From: Sabethes cyaneus
Lineage: Eukaryota > Arthropoda > Insecta > Diptera > Culicidae
Direction: 5' to 3'
Length of the DNA: 64,000 nucleotides
NCBI RefSeq assembly: GCF_943734655.1
Contig: NC_071354.1
Coordinates: forward strand, 3,197,001-3,261,000
Shown here: piece by piece, positions 32,680 to 44,639 of the stretch
Numbering within the stretch: the first letter of the stretch is position 1
Layout of the letters: the number at the start of each line of letters is the position of its first letter
The notes under the pieces: model-generated
Told to the model about the DNA's origin: nothing
Database searches by the model: none
What the model saw: the letters and a program-made list of their open reading frames with translations, nothing else
Position numbers and translations under genes: made by a program

Positions 32680-35550
32680 TCGATTGCCTTACTCGGTAAT
32701 GCTTCATGCACTTACTGAAGCAGCTAAGCTAGCAAGGTGCGAACTAGAGCGCCTGTTCTGGTTCTCCAGGTGAGGGGCGGCACACACAGCGTCTGTCTCG
32801 AAACGGGCGGCTGAATATGAAATGCTGTATCCCGCAAGCTATACCTAAGATGGCAGACCCATCAGCGGGATGTAGGTATCGCGACCTCGGTGAGGTAGTA
32901 TACCGAAAACTCAATTACCACGAATAACGAAGAAAGATATTCAGGACGGAACAATCGGTATAGGACACGGAAAGGGACAAGGAAACGATTAAGGGATAAT
33001 GATTGGAAACTTGGTACCTGGAATGTCCGAACTCTCCATGAACCGGCACGGGCTGGCTTGCTTGCTCGAGTGCTGCATCAACTCGGAGTGGAGATCGCTG
33101 CTATTCAGGAAGTTCGGTGGCCAAATTTCGGAGAAAGGGAGTTCCGTGCAATAGACCCTATTGCAGGCACTTCTTTCAAGTACCACATCTACTACAGTGG
33201 CGGTGAAAAAGCAGAACATGGAGTCGGTTTCGTAGTGTTGGGAAAACAAAAGCAACGAGTTATCCGGTGGAGGCCCGTAGATGACCGTATATGCGTGTTG
33301 AGGATTAAGGGCAAATTCTTCAACTATAGCCTAATCAACTTATACGCACCGACAAATGATAAATCCGACGATGCAAAGGACGCGTTTTCCGATAGGCTTG
33401 AGAGGACCTATGGAGAGTGCCCAAAAGACGACGTGAAAATCATTATCGGAGATGCAAATGCGCAGATCGGGAGGGACGAATTCTTCCGTCCAGTCATTGG
33501 AAGACATAGCCTTCATCTGTCGACCAATGATAACGGTCTGAGGCTCATAAACTTTGCCGCGGTCAGAGGAATGGCCATCTGTAGCACCTACTTTCCACGT
33601 TTGAATATTCGGAAACACACCTGGAGGCATCCAAATGGAGACTCTAGCTCTTGATTGACGGTCGACACTTTTCGGATGTTATCGATGTACGATCTTTTCG
33701 GGGACCAAATATCGACTCTGACCACTATCTCGTAGTGAGTAAGATTCGCGTAAGTCGAACACGGCGAAGGTTGCACTGAGAGGACGCTGCGTTTCAACAT
33801 CCAACGGTTAACGGCAGACGGCGTAGCAGTAGAGTACGCCAGGAAGCTTGACTAACGAATCGCAGAACAGCAGGTAGAAGGAGAAGATATAAATGGACTG
33901 TGGAGGGACATCCATGGTGCCATCGAAACAGCTGCGAGAGAGGTGGTAGGCACGACGCGTGGAAAACAGCGTAACAGCTGGTTTGATGCCGAATGCCAGA
34001 GAGTGACAGATGAAAGGACCAGGCCAGGAGTCGCATGCTCACTGCGGCAACAGAGATACAGAGAGACTAAAGCTGTGGAAAAAAGAATCCATCGTCTAAA
34101 GAAACGCGTAAAAGTACGAGGAGCTATAAGTACTAAAGTACTATAAAACGGCGGTAGCAGCCAGGTGGAAGGAGTACATTCAGACACTATTGAATGGAGA
34201 GGTAAATGCGGAGATCAGCAGGGACAGGATAGAAATTGTAAGCGATGCTCAAGCTGTGGAGCCACCAAAACAGGAGGAGGTTAAAGAGGCAATCAGTGAG
34301 CTGAAAAACGGTAAGGCTGCTGGGAAGGACGGTATCCCGGCTGAGCTTCTAAAAGCGGGGAGCGAGCGGCTGTACGAAGCAATCCACCAAATCATTGTCA
34401 AGATCTAGGAGCAAGAACGAATGCCGGAGGAGTGGTTGGATGGCCTCATTTGCCCAATTTTCAAAAAGAGACATCGACTGGAGTTTTAAAACTACCAAGG
34501 AATTACATTGGTCAATTCTGCCTACAAGGTGCTTTCCCGTGCAGTCTGCAGACTGAGACCGTTAGCGGAGTCCTTCGTCGGCGAGTACCAAGCTGGTTTT
34601 GGTGAGGGTCGCTCCACTACGGATCAGATGTTTACCCTGCGACAGGTGCTAGAAGAGTTCCGGGAGTACAACTTGCAGACACACCATCTGTTTGTGGACT
34701 TTAAAGCGTCGTACGATTCAGTTAAACGAAATGAGCTGTGGCAGATAATGCTAGAACATGGTTTTCCGACGAAACTTGTTACGTTGATTCGTGCGATGCT
34801 AGACGGATCCAAATCATGCGTTAAAATAGCGGGTGAGACCTCAGCTGCTTTCGTGATGTTGAATGGACTGAAGCAAAGGGATGCACTCTCTAACCTGCTA
34901 TTCAACATTGCCTTGGAAGGTGCATTTCGAAGGGCAAACGTGGAAAGGAAAAGAATCACGAAACCTCACATGCTACTTGGTTTTGCGGATGACGTCGATA
35001 TCATCGGAATCAACCGTAGAGCAGTGGAAGAGGCCTTCTGGCCCTTTAAAAAGGAAGCGGCGAGATTGGGATTTACCATTAACACCGCCAAAACGAAGTA
35101 CATGGTTGCTGGTAGGGAACGTGGGAGCCCAAGTGGTGTTGGTGCCGAGGTGGCGTTAGATGGGGAACGATATGAAGTAGTGGAGAAATTTATATACCTT
35201 GGTACACTCGTGACATGTGACAACGATGTAAGCCACGAAGTGAAACGACAAGTTGCAGCTGCGAATCGGGCTTTCTACGGATTACGTAGCCAGCTGAAGT
35301 CTCGTAGTTTGCAAATTCGCACAAAACTGGCGCTCTACAGAACACTAATCCCCACGGTTGCCCTTTACGGACACGAATCATGAACGCTAAAGGAAACTGA
35401 TCGGCGAGTGATTGGGGTTATAGAGCGTTAAATTTTGCGATTCGAGGGGATTGGAGAACTGCAGCCCAGGACCGTCAGTACTGGAGGACCATAATTCGTT
35501 CGGCGCCGGATCGGTAACGGACCATTGCCACTAAACAACAACAACCAGTC
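32680..35550 (+). mobile_element. RTE-type retrotransposon, family B, most complete copy
   Basis: A 5' non-coding leader of about 320 bp is followed by an intact endonuclease stretch from about 33003 (LGTWNVRTL, IAAIQEVRWPNFGE, NYSLINLYAPTND, VKIIIGDANAQIGRD) to a stop at 33654. A degraded linker follows, then RT from about 34508 with HHLFVDFKASYDSV, LLFNIALEGAFRRA and LLGFADDVDIIG (catalytic DD at about 34986-34991), and TLVTCDNDVSHEVKR, ending near 35383. The C-terminal 'RWAGHV' domain is largely deleted. The 3' end is a short CTAAACAACAACAACC tail. Stops at about 33654, 34406 and 35383 make it inactive. Confidence 0.85.
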
Positions 35551-36119
35551 TTTGGTTTTTTGATTTGTCTGGATTTGTTTGGGATTCCGTCAGGATCGGG
35601 CGCTTTCCTCGTTTTTAGCCACTGCCAACCGCAATGAGCTCTTCATTCGTGGCCCGAACGAGGGCAGCTTGTGTGGGTTGGTTTCCGGCGAGCTAGATAC
35701 ACCCGTCATCTTTCTTCCATCACCACCTGGTAAGCACAGGGGTTCAGGGGTTGGAATCCACATCACGGCATAGCTCCTGAAAATAGGATTTCTGGCTACA
35801 CCTAACCTCTTTGTTGAGCGCCAACCGGGCCACTCTAAGCTCTAGAGGTGATATCGATGATCGTTTATTGTACCCCTGCAAAAGTTGCTGACAGAACCCA
35901 CGTTTGTTGGACTCATTAACCGCCTAGATAGATTCGGATGCAAGGTGCTGGTTGAAGCCCCAAACGTCGTAGATCGCGCTTGGATAAGCGAAGCTGCTTA
36001 AAGACCAGAGGATGATCACGCACGCACGCAGAGTCACGGTGCAATCTGGAACGACTCAAGTTACCTGAAATCGCTACTGAGTACACGCAATGCCTTGAGG
36101 CAGTGCTGTTTTTCCGTTT
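35551..36119. other. unresolved, probably repeat-derived
   Basis: Sequence between two RTE pieces with no identifiable motif in either strand. Short frames here look incidental. Confidence 0.3.
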
Positions 36120-36790
36120 TTCAGAGATAAACAGCGCCACCTGGAAGAAATGGAATGCGAGGACATGGAACAGCTGTATCGTTCTCTGGAAACGCATAAA
36201 TTCTAGAAAATACTGAACGTATCCCGCAAAGGCTTTGTGCCTCGAGCCGAAACATGTCGGGATAAAGACGGAGGGATCTTATCGGATGAACGCGAGGTGA
36301 TCGAAAGGTGGAAACAGCACTACAATGAGCAACTGAATGGCGCGGAGACAGAATACCAAGACAGCAGGGGTAATGTGCCGACTCCCTCAATAGGTGAAGT
36401 GATCGACGCCACGAAGCCATCAAGCAGCTCAAGAACAACAGCTGCAAAGATGACATCGCAGCGGAGCTTATCAAGGTCGGATAGGTCGGGTACCTGTCTG
36501 CACCGGCTGATAGTAAGAATCTGATAGTAAGATAGTAATCACCATCCACCGCCTATAAAGTGCTTTCTCAGGTTATTTTTCGTCGTCTATCGCCGCTAGT
36601 AAGTAGATTCGTGGGAAGGTATGGACCCGGTTCTGTGGACGCGCGATCGACAACGGACGAATCTTTGTATTGCGACTGATTCTCCAAAAGTGTGGCGAAT
36701 ACCAAGTTCCTATGCATCACCTATTCGTAGATTTCAAGGCCGCCTATGATACTATTGATCGTGAAGAGTTGTGGAAAACTATCGTAGACG
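36120..36790 (+). mobile_element. RTE family A fragment
   Basis: Translation shows EEMECEDMEQLYRSLE, VPRAETCRDKDGGILSDERE and VIERWKQHYNEQL, then in other frames YKVLSQVIFRRLSPLVSRF and DFKAAYDTID-like text. This is the linker to early RT of family A; it stops abruptly at about 36785. Several frameshifts. Confidence 0.75.
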
Positions 36791-38319
36791 CAACAATTTT
36801 AAGACACGTTTGAATGACACTATTTTTTGGGAACTTGGACCATGTTGCATGCCGTTTGTTTTGTTGCGTGCTTACGTTGTTAGTTGCCCTTTTATAACCG
36901 CAAATTTCCCCAGTCCCCAATCTCGCAGTATTTCCGTCCGTTTAGGAGCAAATCATATGACCATCAGTATTAATATTACGGATAAAACAGAATAATTAAA
37001 AAGCGTTTTCTGCTGACTTTATTTAAATATTTGTTTTAGTTTCATTTAGTAATGAGTAATCAACAAAAATAAAAACAAAAAAAACTACCTTTGGTTTAAT
37101 GCACGTAAAAATGTGTCCTACAGCAGACTTCTGGTTTCGATTACACTGGTCAGTGAGGTACGAAAAATCTGACTTCGCATCTAATCAAATGTACGGAAAA
37201 AACACTGTTTTGCTAAACATGTCCTCTTTATTTATTGCCCAACAGTTCACCTACATTTTTCTATCCTGCGAACGAGCCGCATTGTACTTTTCTCCCATTA
37301 CGCTAAAGAATGACATATTTTAACACCTAAATGATTCGTAGTTGTTTTTTTCCCGTGGCTAGATGCGAAAGATCGTATCTCGACCAGCGCTAGAAATGGC
37401 CTAACACAGCGCTTAACAAACGGGCTACAGTTTATTTACAAAACGATGCTCGCTACTAATAACTATATTGTCAATAGTCAAACTTGAGCCGCTATCATTC
37501 GTCGGTATGCAGGAATTGCGGTTGCTACTGACGTGTTGCTTAATATTTATAATTATGTTCTGTGTTTGTCAGTTACATTGTTTGTTATAAAGCTGGATGA
37601 TTGACAACTATTTACACCTTTTTTCGCGGGTTGCTTCGATATGCTAGGCTATAGGCTGAAACCACGTTCGTTCATTCTCCGTATGAGAAGATCACTGTCA
37701 AAGAACAAACAAGCACTAGGAAACGATCCAAGAGTGAATTATTTCTGAAATTAAGTAAAGCGTGGTTATTGGGTCAGTTGGTATCACGTGTAAAGTTTCA
37801 GTAAGAAGCAATTGCGAGACTCACTGTTCTGACCAGGTGATAGGTAGATGTGAATGTCCTGCCCGGCGGCTGTGGTTGCTACTGGAAGTAGAAAAGAAAT
37901 AGTAAACACAACGCGGTCCGGTTTCCGGAGAAGGTCCTGTATATGTTAATAGCAACGGCTTACGTGAAGAAGGGAATAACGATGGAGGGCGGTTTGTTAC
38001 TGATGTGTTATTGTGGCACACGGGTCGTGGTTAGCGATTTTAGTAAATGAAAACACACTCAAGAAGCAAATCTTTCGATGCTGTTAAATTATGTTTTTAT
38101 TTTTTCTTTAACAATTACAATTGATTTTAGCTAGATACATTTTTGTAAAGCGGCTGCTTCGAAACAATCCTTTTGGTTGCCTGATTGAAAATAAATTTGA
38201 TCAATATGTTAGTAAATATTAAGCATTCGGAGATTTGGACTGGTAGTCGATTTATCGCTAAATATCTCGAATTAATTCGAAGATCCGAAAAATGTCTTAC
38301 ATTTTTATTTTTGCATATT
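36791..38319. other. no gene recognised; possible distal 3' UTR of Tab2
   Basis: No transposon motif seen. Reverse-strand AATAAA hexamers (TTTATT on the plus strand) occur near 37019, 37226 and 38095. They could end a long 3' UTR of the minus-strand Tab2 gene, but the distance (over 3 kb, with repeats between) makes this weak. Confidence 0.25.
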
Positions 38320-38560
38320 TGCAGAGAAGCACTCGACTGGTATTAGCAAGGATAGCATTGAGGAGGCAGTACCAGAGGCTCAAGGCGACGCAGCTTTGCC
38401 AAAGACCCCAAAGACATCCGGGTTGTAGACGAGAACTTGTCTCGGCGACAGAGAAAAGCCATGGTGGATAACCGTCGGCAGTGGAGATCTCTGATTTCAT
38501 CCCTTTGTTTTGTCGGACCAGCGGACATGGACACATAAGTAAGTAAACAAGTAAATATTT
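38320..38560 (+). mobile_element. RTE family A 3'-end fragment
   Basis: GAGATCTCTGATTTCATCCC and GCGGACATGGACACATAAGT repeat, with small changes, the 3' end of the RTE-A copy at about 15390-15447. It terminates in AAGTAAGTAAACAAGTAA, the short tandem tail expected of RTE. Confidence 0.65.
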
Positions 38561-38874
38561 GGGATCAGCGAAATCAAATATGCCACTGATTGGATCAAAT
38601 GGATGATTAGACGAGGGTGTTAGGTATTCTATCCAGCGTGGTTAGTACTCGAAAGTAATGCCATACAACGACAATAATTTCCTGCGTGCCAAGTAAGACA
38701 TATCAGAATAGTTTGTTCTTTACTACTGTAACAGAACAATCAACTTTACCTTTGTGACGAAAACAAAGATTATTGGTTGATCTTACTTTTTTTGTTGGGG
38801 GATTTGACTACTTTGTCCATTAGTTTGAACTTTTGTAGTATATCCCTGTTTACTGTACATACCTTGCAAGCCAA

Positions 38875-39320
38875 TTGCCATTTTATAGACAACTAGCCAT
38901 TTGCTCCTGCACGTTCCCAGTCAGGTATAATCTGGTTTACGAAACCGATAACCTTCCCGGGATTAGCAGACCAAATTTCACTAGGAGATCTCTTGTCAAG
39001 AAAATCAGCTCTGCTCATGTAAAGCGCACTACAACTGCAGAGCAGATGTTCCGACGTTTCGCTTTCAGATTGCAGAAGCGACAGATATCATTTTCAACAC
39101 GACCCATGTTCTTTAAATGATGTCTACTCGGACAGTGCCCTGTTACTAGGCCGGTGTATGTGCACAGAGCTCTCTTGTTAAACTCTATAAGCTTTTTGGT
39201 GGTTTTTTTTGCGTTTAGATTAATGAATCTTTTTGACTGGTTAGAACCTCTGACAGCCATCCAATTGGCCGTCATCTTTTGTTCTTCCCAACGTTTAAGT
39301 TCCATTTTGATTGTGCATTT
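38875..39320 (-). mobile_element. I-like non-LTR retrotransposon, RNase H-end fragment
   Basis: The minus-strand frame contains WMAVRGSNQSKRFI, NKRALCTYTGLVTGHCPSRH and a Cys-rich tail (NDICRFCNLKAK). TGLVTGHCP followed by C..C is characteristic of the RNase H/post-RNase H end of I/R1/Loner-type elements. The piece is short and has no polymerase. Confidence 0.7.
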
Positions 39321-41507
39321 TGATATGCCGCAAAAAGGCTCCGGACCGATGAATTCCGAATTGGAACCCGCTTTTGCTAACTCTTACTTAATTTCGATCG
39401 ACTTGTTTGTCCATTTGATTTGGCTGGCGGAATAAGGAATACCATCCTCCTCCGATCGAAATACCGGTCAGTTGAAACACAGAATGTGAATGTTTGACTT
39501 TGATGCTCGCTTGGTGAGCAGGTGGTACGCGATCACAAATAAGTTTTGATTAGATAGTGTATGTGGACATTCTACCAACACAACCGCTTCTCTCGGTTTG
39601 ATCGCCCTTTGTTTTCACTTGTATACCTATATAATGGCGAACATTTCCATTACTGAGTACTGTCCTGTGAGTACACAGGCAATGAAGAAAAAATAGAATC
39701 AAGAGAGTTTGGATCGGTTGTCAAATGACAGCCCCCTTAGAATTTATAATTTGATTCATAATTTGTTACAGTGATTTCAATAAACATGAGTGTAAATATT
39801 ATTGAATCACGGGACCTGACCCTTGCCGTAAGTCAATGCGTGACGGTGCACCTCCATGTTAATGATTGATTGACTGGAGGCGAGCGTTTTAGGCCTAAAC
39901 AGGACTCTGGTTAAGTTGATCGTTGCTCCCTTGCTTATCGTGACATCAACATCCAACACTTGTAAACACTATCATTAATTCAATAATTATAAATTGGAAA
40001 GAAGAGATGTTTAGAAATCAATTAGCCTTGTTCTACGCTACGGCTAGCATTTGGAAGCAGAATGTTTCTGTTTATAGACAAGGTTTTCCTGCCTTCCACC
40101 GTTGGCGGATCGCCTACTGACGTAACTCAATAAGCTGGGCTGCCTATGAACAAGAGGCTTCATTACGCTCCTCGAGCCAGTACCATTCTTATAAATTGCG
40201 TCCCGGCAGAAGGCCTTAATTGTGGGTAATGCAAAATTTAGTACAAAGGAAGGATGTGGAGAAGTCTTAAGATAAACTCATGTTAATTCACTAAAGTCAT
40301 TTGACATCGAATGTTCTCATTTTCCTTAGATAAGAATAAGAATACATGATCACTCATTTGTCAAAGCAGACTCAGTAACCTTGTGACAGCAGAACCCATC
40401 AAAAAAGCTCAGCTTAGCTTTCAGGAGCTAGGCAGATTATCGACTTTCTGAAATTATTTTAAATTATATTTTTCGTGATCAACTAAAAACTTATTTTTCT
40501 CAAACTTCAAATGGTAGGGATTGGAAATGTTTTCCAGCTTACTGCGATTGGGAATTATTTTCAAGCTGTAGCAAGAAACAGATAGCAAAACCAATGCTCT
40601 TTTTAGAATTTTTAAAGTGAAAATGATGAGCTACAACCTACATTAAAAACCGAAAATAGTCTAGCATAAAATTCCCTGAGATGTATGCTACCGCTAATTA
40701 AAACGTAAACACTTATTCGAAGCAGCCGCCGCTAACAATTTCGTTATACACGTTTTACAACCTGGATAATGGTGATATCCATCCTAATCATACAGTTCAG
40801 CATAATTTAACTTTACACTTATAAACGTTCACTGTTGTTGATTGTTGTGGAAGTTAACATGTAAAGATAAAGATACATTAGTTATCACACTCCGATCACG
40901 GCCTGGTACATGCGCGTGTGCTGCTTCCGTCCATCGAAGCTTATCTTGGTTGGTTCAACCCCCGATAAAGACACCCGCGTACACTACTACACTCGCCACA
41001 GCAAAACACACTATACGATTAATTAGTTCAAAACTCTTAGTACGGTCTTAGAAAGGTTTTGCGTGTTAGAATATTAAAATAAAGCACGTTAATTTCGAAC
41101 GTTAATTAGACAGGCGTGTCCTACACTTGTGATTACAGCAACATCTCCGCGAGCGAGCGAGCGAGTCGTTTTTCACACACTGTAGGACAATGGTTATCTT
41201 TTTTCATTTGCATGTTTTTTTGGGGGGGGAATTTGATTTCGCTAGATGGTTTCCTGCCAGCAGCGGCGTCTGTTGGTGTGTTATCTGTTTTGCGTGACGA
41301 AAGCTTGCACAATCATTCCGGCGAAAAAAGGAAAACAATCGAATTCATTGAAAGAACAACTACACTGGTAAAATCAGCACACTCTTCACTCCGACTGATA
41401 GCGGCCAGATTGTTGTTTTAGGATTTTTTGTAGTGCAGTAAATAGCAGTTGCTGTTAGAGCTGTCTCTCCCACCCTTCGCTCCTCGAGGTATCGTTTACG
41501 TATATCC
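39321..41507 (-). other. Tab2 3' flank, no other gene
   Basis: Downstream of the Tab2 stop on the minus strand. No coding motif was recognised. A GAGC tetranucleotide run lies at about 41149-41165. Confidence 0.35.
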
Positions 41508-43850
41508 TCAGCACTCGATCGACGACTTCTGATACTGAGCGTTTTGGATTGGCGGCGGAGCCGGTTGCGCTTGCGGCGTTGAGGCTGTCGAGGAGGCTAC
41601 CGACGAGGAGGAGGAGGTGGTCGAGGGTGACTGTAGCAAGACGCTATTCGCTATTGGCGCTGATTGAGGCAACGGTGATGCAATAGCTAGTGCGGCGGAT
41701 TGATGGGATGATGCAGATGACGGCGCTGGTACGGAAACTTGAGGTAATAGTCTACCGGGAACTTTGGCCAACGAGCACACTTCGCATCTGGTCATGAGTT
41801 CGTGGTTTTGGAATGTACAAAGGCTGCAAGTCCATGGCTCTCCAACGTTAATTACACTGCCGCCGGTGGGATCGACTGACCTACCGCCGGCGGCGGGAGC
41901 CGATATAGAACGACCCGGATATCGACCCTCAAGCGTGTACAACGTACTGCCGGCGCCGGCGGCTGATACTGAAGGTGCTGGATGGGGTTGTGGAATTTTC
42001 GGTGGTGGCGGTCTTGGCGGACGGGGCGGTCGGTTGACATTTGGAGCGACCGGTGCTGTGGGAGATCCTGCTAAGAAATGAGTATTTTAGGAAAATAATA
42101 AACCAGCTTTGATTGATAGAATGAGATACCTTCTATGCTGAGTGCGGATAGGCCATCCTCCACAGATGCCACCGGTAAGCTGACCGAGCCAGTAAGCTCT
42201 GCCGAGTCGATCTCTTTTTGCATTTGGTCGACTTCAAACGCTAGTATTTCGATCTCTCGACTGAGACAGAGCGCATCATGTGGCGAGAGAGGTTGCTGCA
42301 GGACCCAAATTTCCCGACGGATTGAATCCAGCTGCTGTCGGTATCGATCAACTTCCTCGCTCAAGCGATTCTTTTGATCCAGCTGCTGCGTTATGGCCAC
42401 CTCTAAAATTGATCACGAAAAAAAAATTAATTGAAGCATTGAGAAAAGAAAGCAAGCTAAATAGGTTACCTGTTAGGTAGTTCTGATACAGATGCTGCCG
42501 GTTAAGTCCATCATTCTCATTGTTTGCAAATGATTGCATGTTGCTTTCGCCGATATTCGGCGGAAAGTACTGTGCCATCATCTGCTGATAGTGTGGATCC
42601 CTGTAAGGGTTCTGCTGCTGTTGCCCGTGTGTTAAATAATTACTATTACTATGACTATTACTACTATTAACATTGCCATTGGCATCAGTACAGGTGATAC
42701 CAGCTGTCGTTGTCGAGCCCGCTTCGTAACCAGGAACATGTGTTCTCATGGCACTGATCGATCCAAACCCGTCGCGAAAGGTGATTTCGAGCTTGCTCTG
42801 GATGCCAGACTGAGCGTTGAAGCCTTTGGCCGTATACTTGAGGGGACTAGCGTGAATGTGAATAGGTGACTGCGGTCGATCGCTCGGCTGCCGTAATGTT
42901 AAATTAACAGACGTAGAACTCCGACTGTTAGCCCCGGCAGGCAGCGCCCCGGGAGTATTGAAACTACTTGATGCTTGCGCTAATTCACGAGAATAAGGAG
43001 GTTCCGGTTGCAGTTGTAGGGTGGACGTATGACGATGTCCGATTGGACTCCGATTAGCGACTGGCGACACAGTCACGTTTAACTGGACGTTCACAGTTTC
43101 CCCTAGTTCCGGACTAGCGGTGATGGTAGAACTGATGGGCGGTAACGGAGCAACTCGCGTCGGCCGCGGCCCACTAAATGCGAGAGTATTGGGTCTGCTC
43201 AATGCAACTCGATTATTATTGTTATCAAAAGCAGCCGCAGTGGTAGTCGTCGTTGTCGTTGGGTTGTTATCAGCATTATTTGCACTACCACTGTCACGTG
43301 GTACATCGCCAATGCTGTTGACCGTTGTTGCGCCGCTATTCAGCCTGTTATTATTGTCTACGAAATCACCATTACTGCTACCGATGGCGTCACCAACACT
43401 TCTCGATAGCTTATCGACACTATTTTCCCGGCTGCTGTTACTGCCGCTGCTAAGACTGCTTTCCAGCTTGCTTAACTTTCGCTCGTTTATCCGCCGCTTC
43501 AGCGTTGTACTGTGTATCGATTGCGACGGATAAGCCTGCACCGTTGAGGGGGTCCCCAGAACCGCCTTCTCTAGACTATCGATACACGCCGGTCGGTTAT
43601 GACAATTGGCCGTCACAACATCGGAAACCACATGGTCCGGCACGGTAGGAAATTTCTGCTTCATCTCGTGAAACAATTGCATAATAGCAATGTTCGAGCA
43701 GGAACAAGTTGACCGCCGTTTATTTAGGAAATTGCCACTGCTGCTGCTGGTGCTGCTGCTATTATCGATGTTATTGACGGTGTGGTTAAAAACAAAGGTC
43801 TCGGTGGTCGTATCATGTTCTGGCGGCTTCTTGGGAGAGTTAGTCGCCAT
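41508..43850 (-). CDS. Tab2: TAB2/TAB3 homologue, TAK1-binding adaptor (737 aa)
   Basis: Minus-strand exons 43850-42470, 42402-42130 and 42067-41508 (2214 nt including TGA); phase 1 at both junctions, GT-AG introns of 67 and 62 nt. The ATG context is good (A at -3, G at +4). TAB2/3 proteins bind Lys63-linked ubiquitin and bring TAK1 to activated IMD/TNF/JNK complexes. Domains seen: an N-terminal CUE (about residues 56-96: MQLFHEMKQKFPTVPDHVVS), a long Ser/Asn-rich linker, a coiled coil (about 461-530: QQLDQKNRLSEEVDRYRQQL) where TAK1 binds in the family, and a C-terminal NZF finger (C632, C635, C646, C649; WTCSLCTFQNHELMTRCEVC). Unlike human TAB2, about 85 residues follow the finger. It converges on PCM1 from the other strand. 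Confidence 0.92.
42067..42073 (-). other. Tab2: tandem (NAGNAG) acceptor of Tab2 exon 3
   Basis: On the minus strand the intron ends TTCTTAGCAG. Use of the TAG adds one Ala codon; use of the CAG gives the 737-aa product. Both keep frame. Confidence 0.5.
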
Positions 43851-43917
43851 AATCGGCCATCCTCCTCAGGCCTTGCTCCGTGTGTAAACGAGAGTAAGAT
43901 AACAATTCGGCTTCTGG

Positions 43918-44246
43918 CTGCAAAAAAAGCGAAAAGATAAAAAGACCCATTTTAATTCGACATGTTCACCTGGCAATAGCGAGTTTTCAATAATTATAAC
44001 TCTGGACAAAAATAAAAAAGACACAAAACTGCCGCGTTTACTTTTGAAAAATCGTCCGCTAAGAACTATGTCCAACCTCTAAATATAATCCTTTTTACGA
44101 TGCGCTGCGATGGGATGCAACAAACAGTAGCACCAACCAGTCAGTAGCAGCAGTGTCCGGCCGTGGTTGGTAATTAAAATTTTCACCTCCGCACTACAGG
44201 TGGGTGGCACTGGCGGGATTGGAATCCCGGTGCCAGACACACTTAC
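43918..44246 (-). other. Tab2: probable 5' UTR intron of Tab2
   Basis: The minus strand shows a strong acceptor CTTTTTTTGCAG ending at 43918, 67 bp before the ATG, and a consensus donor GG|GTAAGT at 44246. They would join a non-coding first exon upstream of 44246 to the coding exon. Confidence 0.4.
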
Positions 44247-44639
44247 CCGTCACAAACGAAAACCGTCTGGTCGTACGTTCGACTTCAGAATTGATTTATA
44301 CTTTCTATACGCCATCACCCATCATGCCTGCTACTGTAGTCGCTTCGCTAGTCGGTTTCTCGACACAACAGTGCTGAACTTTGAATACCTCAATGTCAAT
44401 CTCTGCACGGGGCCAGCGATGATGGTTGATGATGTTGGCGATAAGATGCTTCAAAATTGCGGACAAAAGTGCTCCGCTCCTCCGACGACACCGACAAGCG
44501 ACAACGCGTGCAGCAGTCGGTCCATTGAGGAAAAAGAACAAGATGCTATACCGTGGTGCTCGTGTACACTTTCGTCATGAAAAACCACGCGAAAAAGTGT
44601 GGTTTGTAAAAAGTAAGTGGCGAATTTAGGCGCTTACGC

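Noticed and set aside
39015..39305. Considered as a host zinc-finger gene because of the CRFC motif
   Set aside because: TGLVTGHCPSRHH directly before it places it at the RNase H end of an I-like retrotransposon.
43120..43533. Leu/Val-rich plus-strand frame of 137 codons
   Set aside because: Antisense shadow of the Ser/Asn-rich linker of Tab2 exon 1; the minus-strand CUE-NZF protein explains the region.
44206..44290. tRNA-like stretch GGAATCCCGGTGCCA
   Set aside because: No cloverleaf with A and B boxes at correct spacing could be drawn; it overlaps the probable Tab2 5' UTR region.
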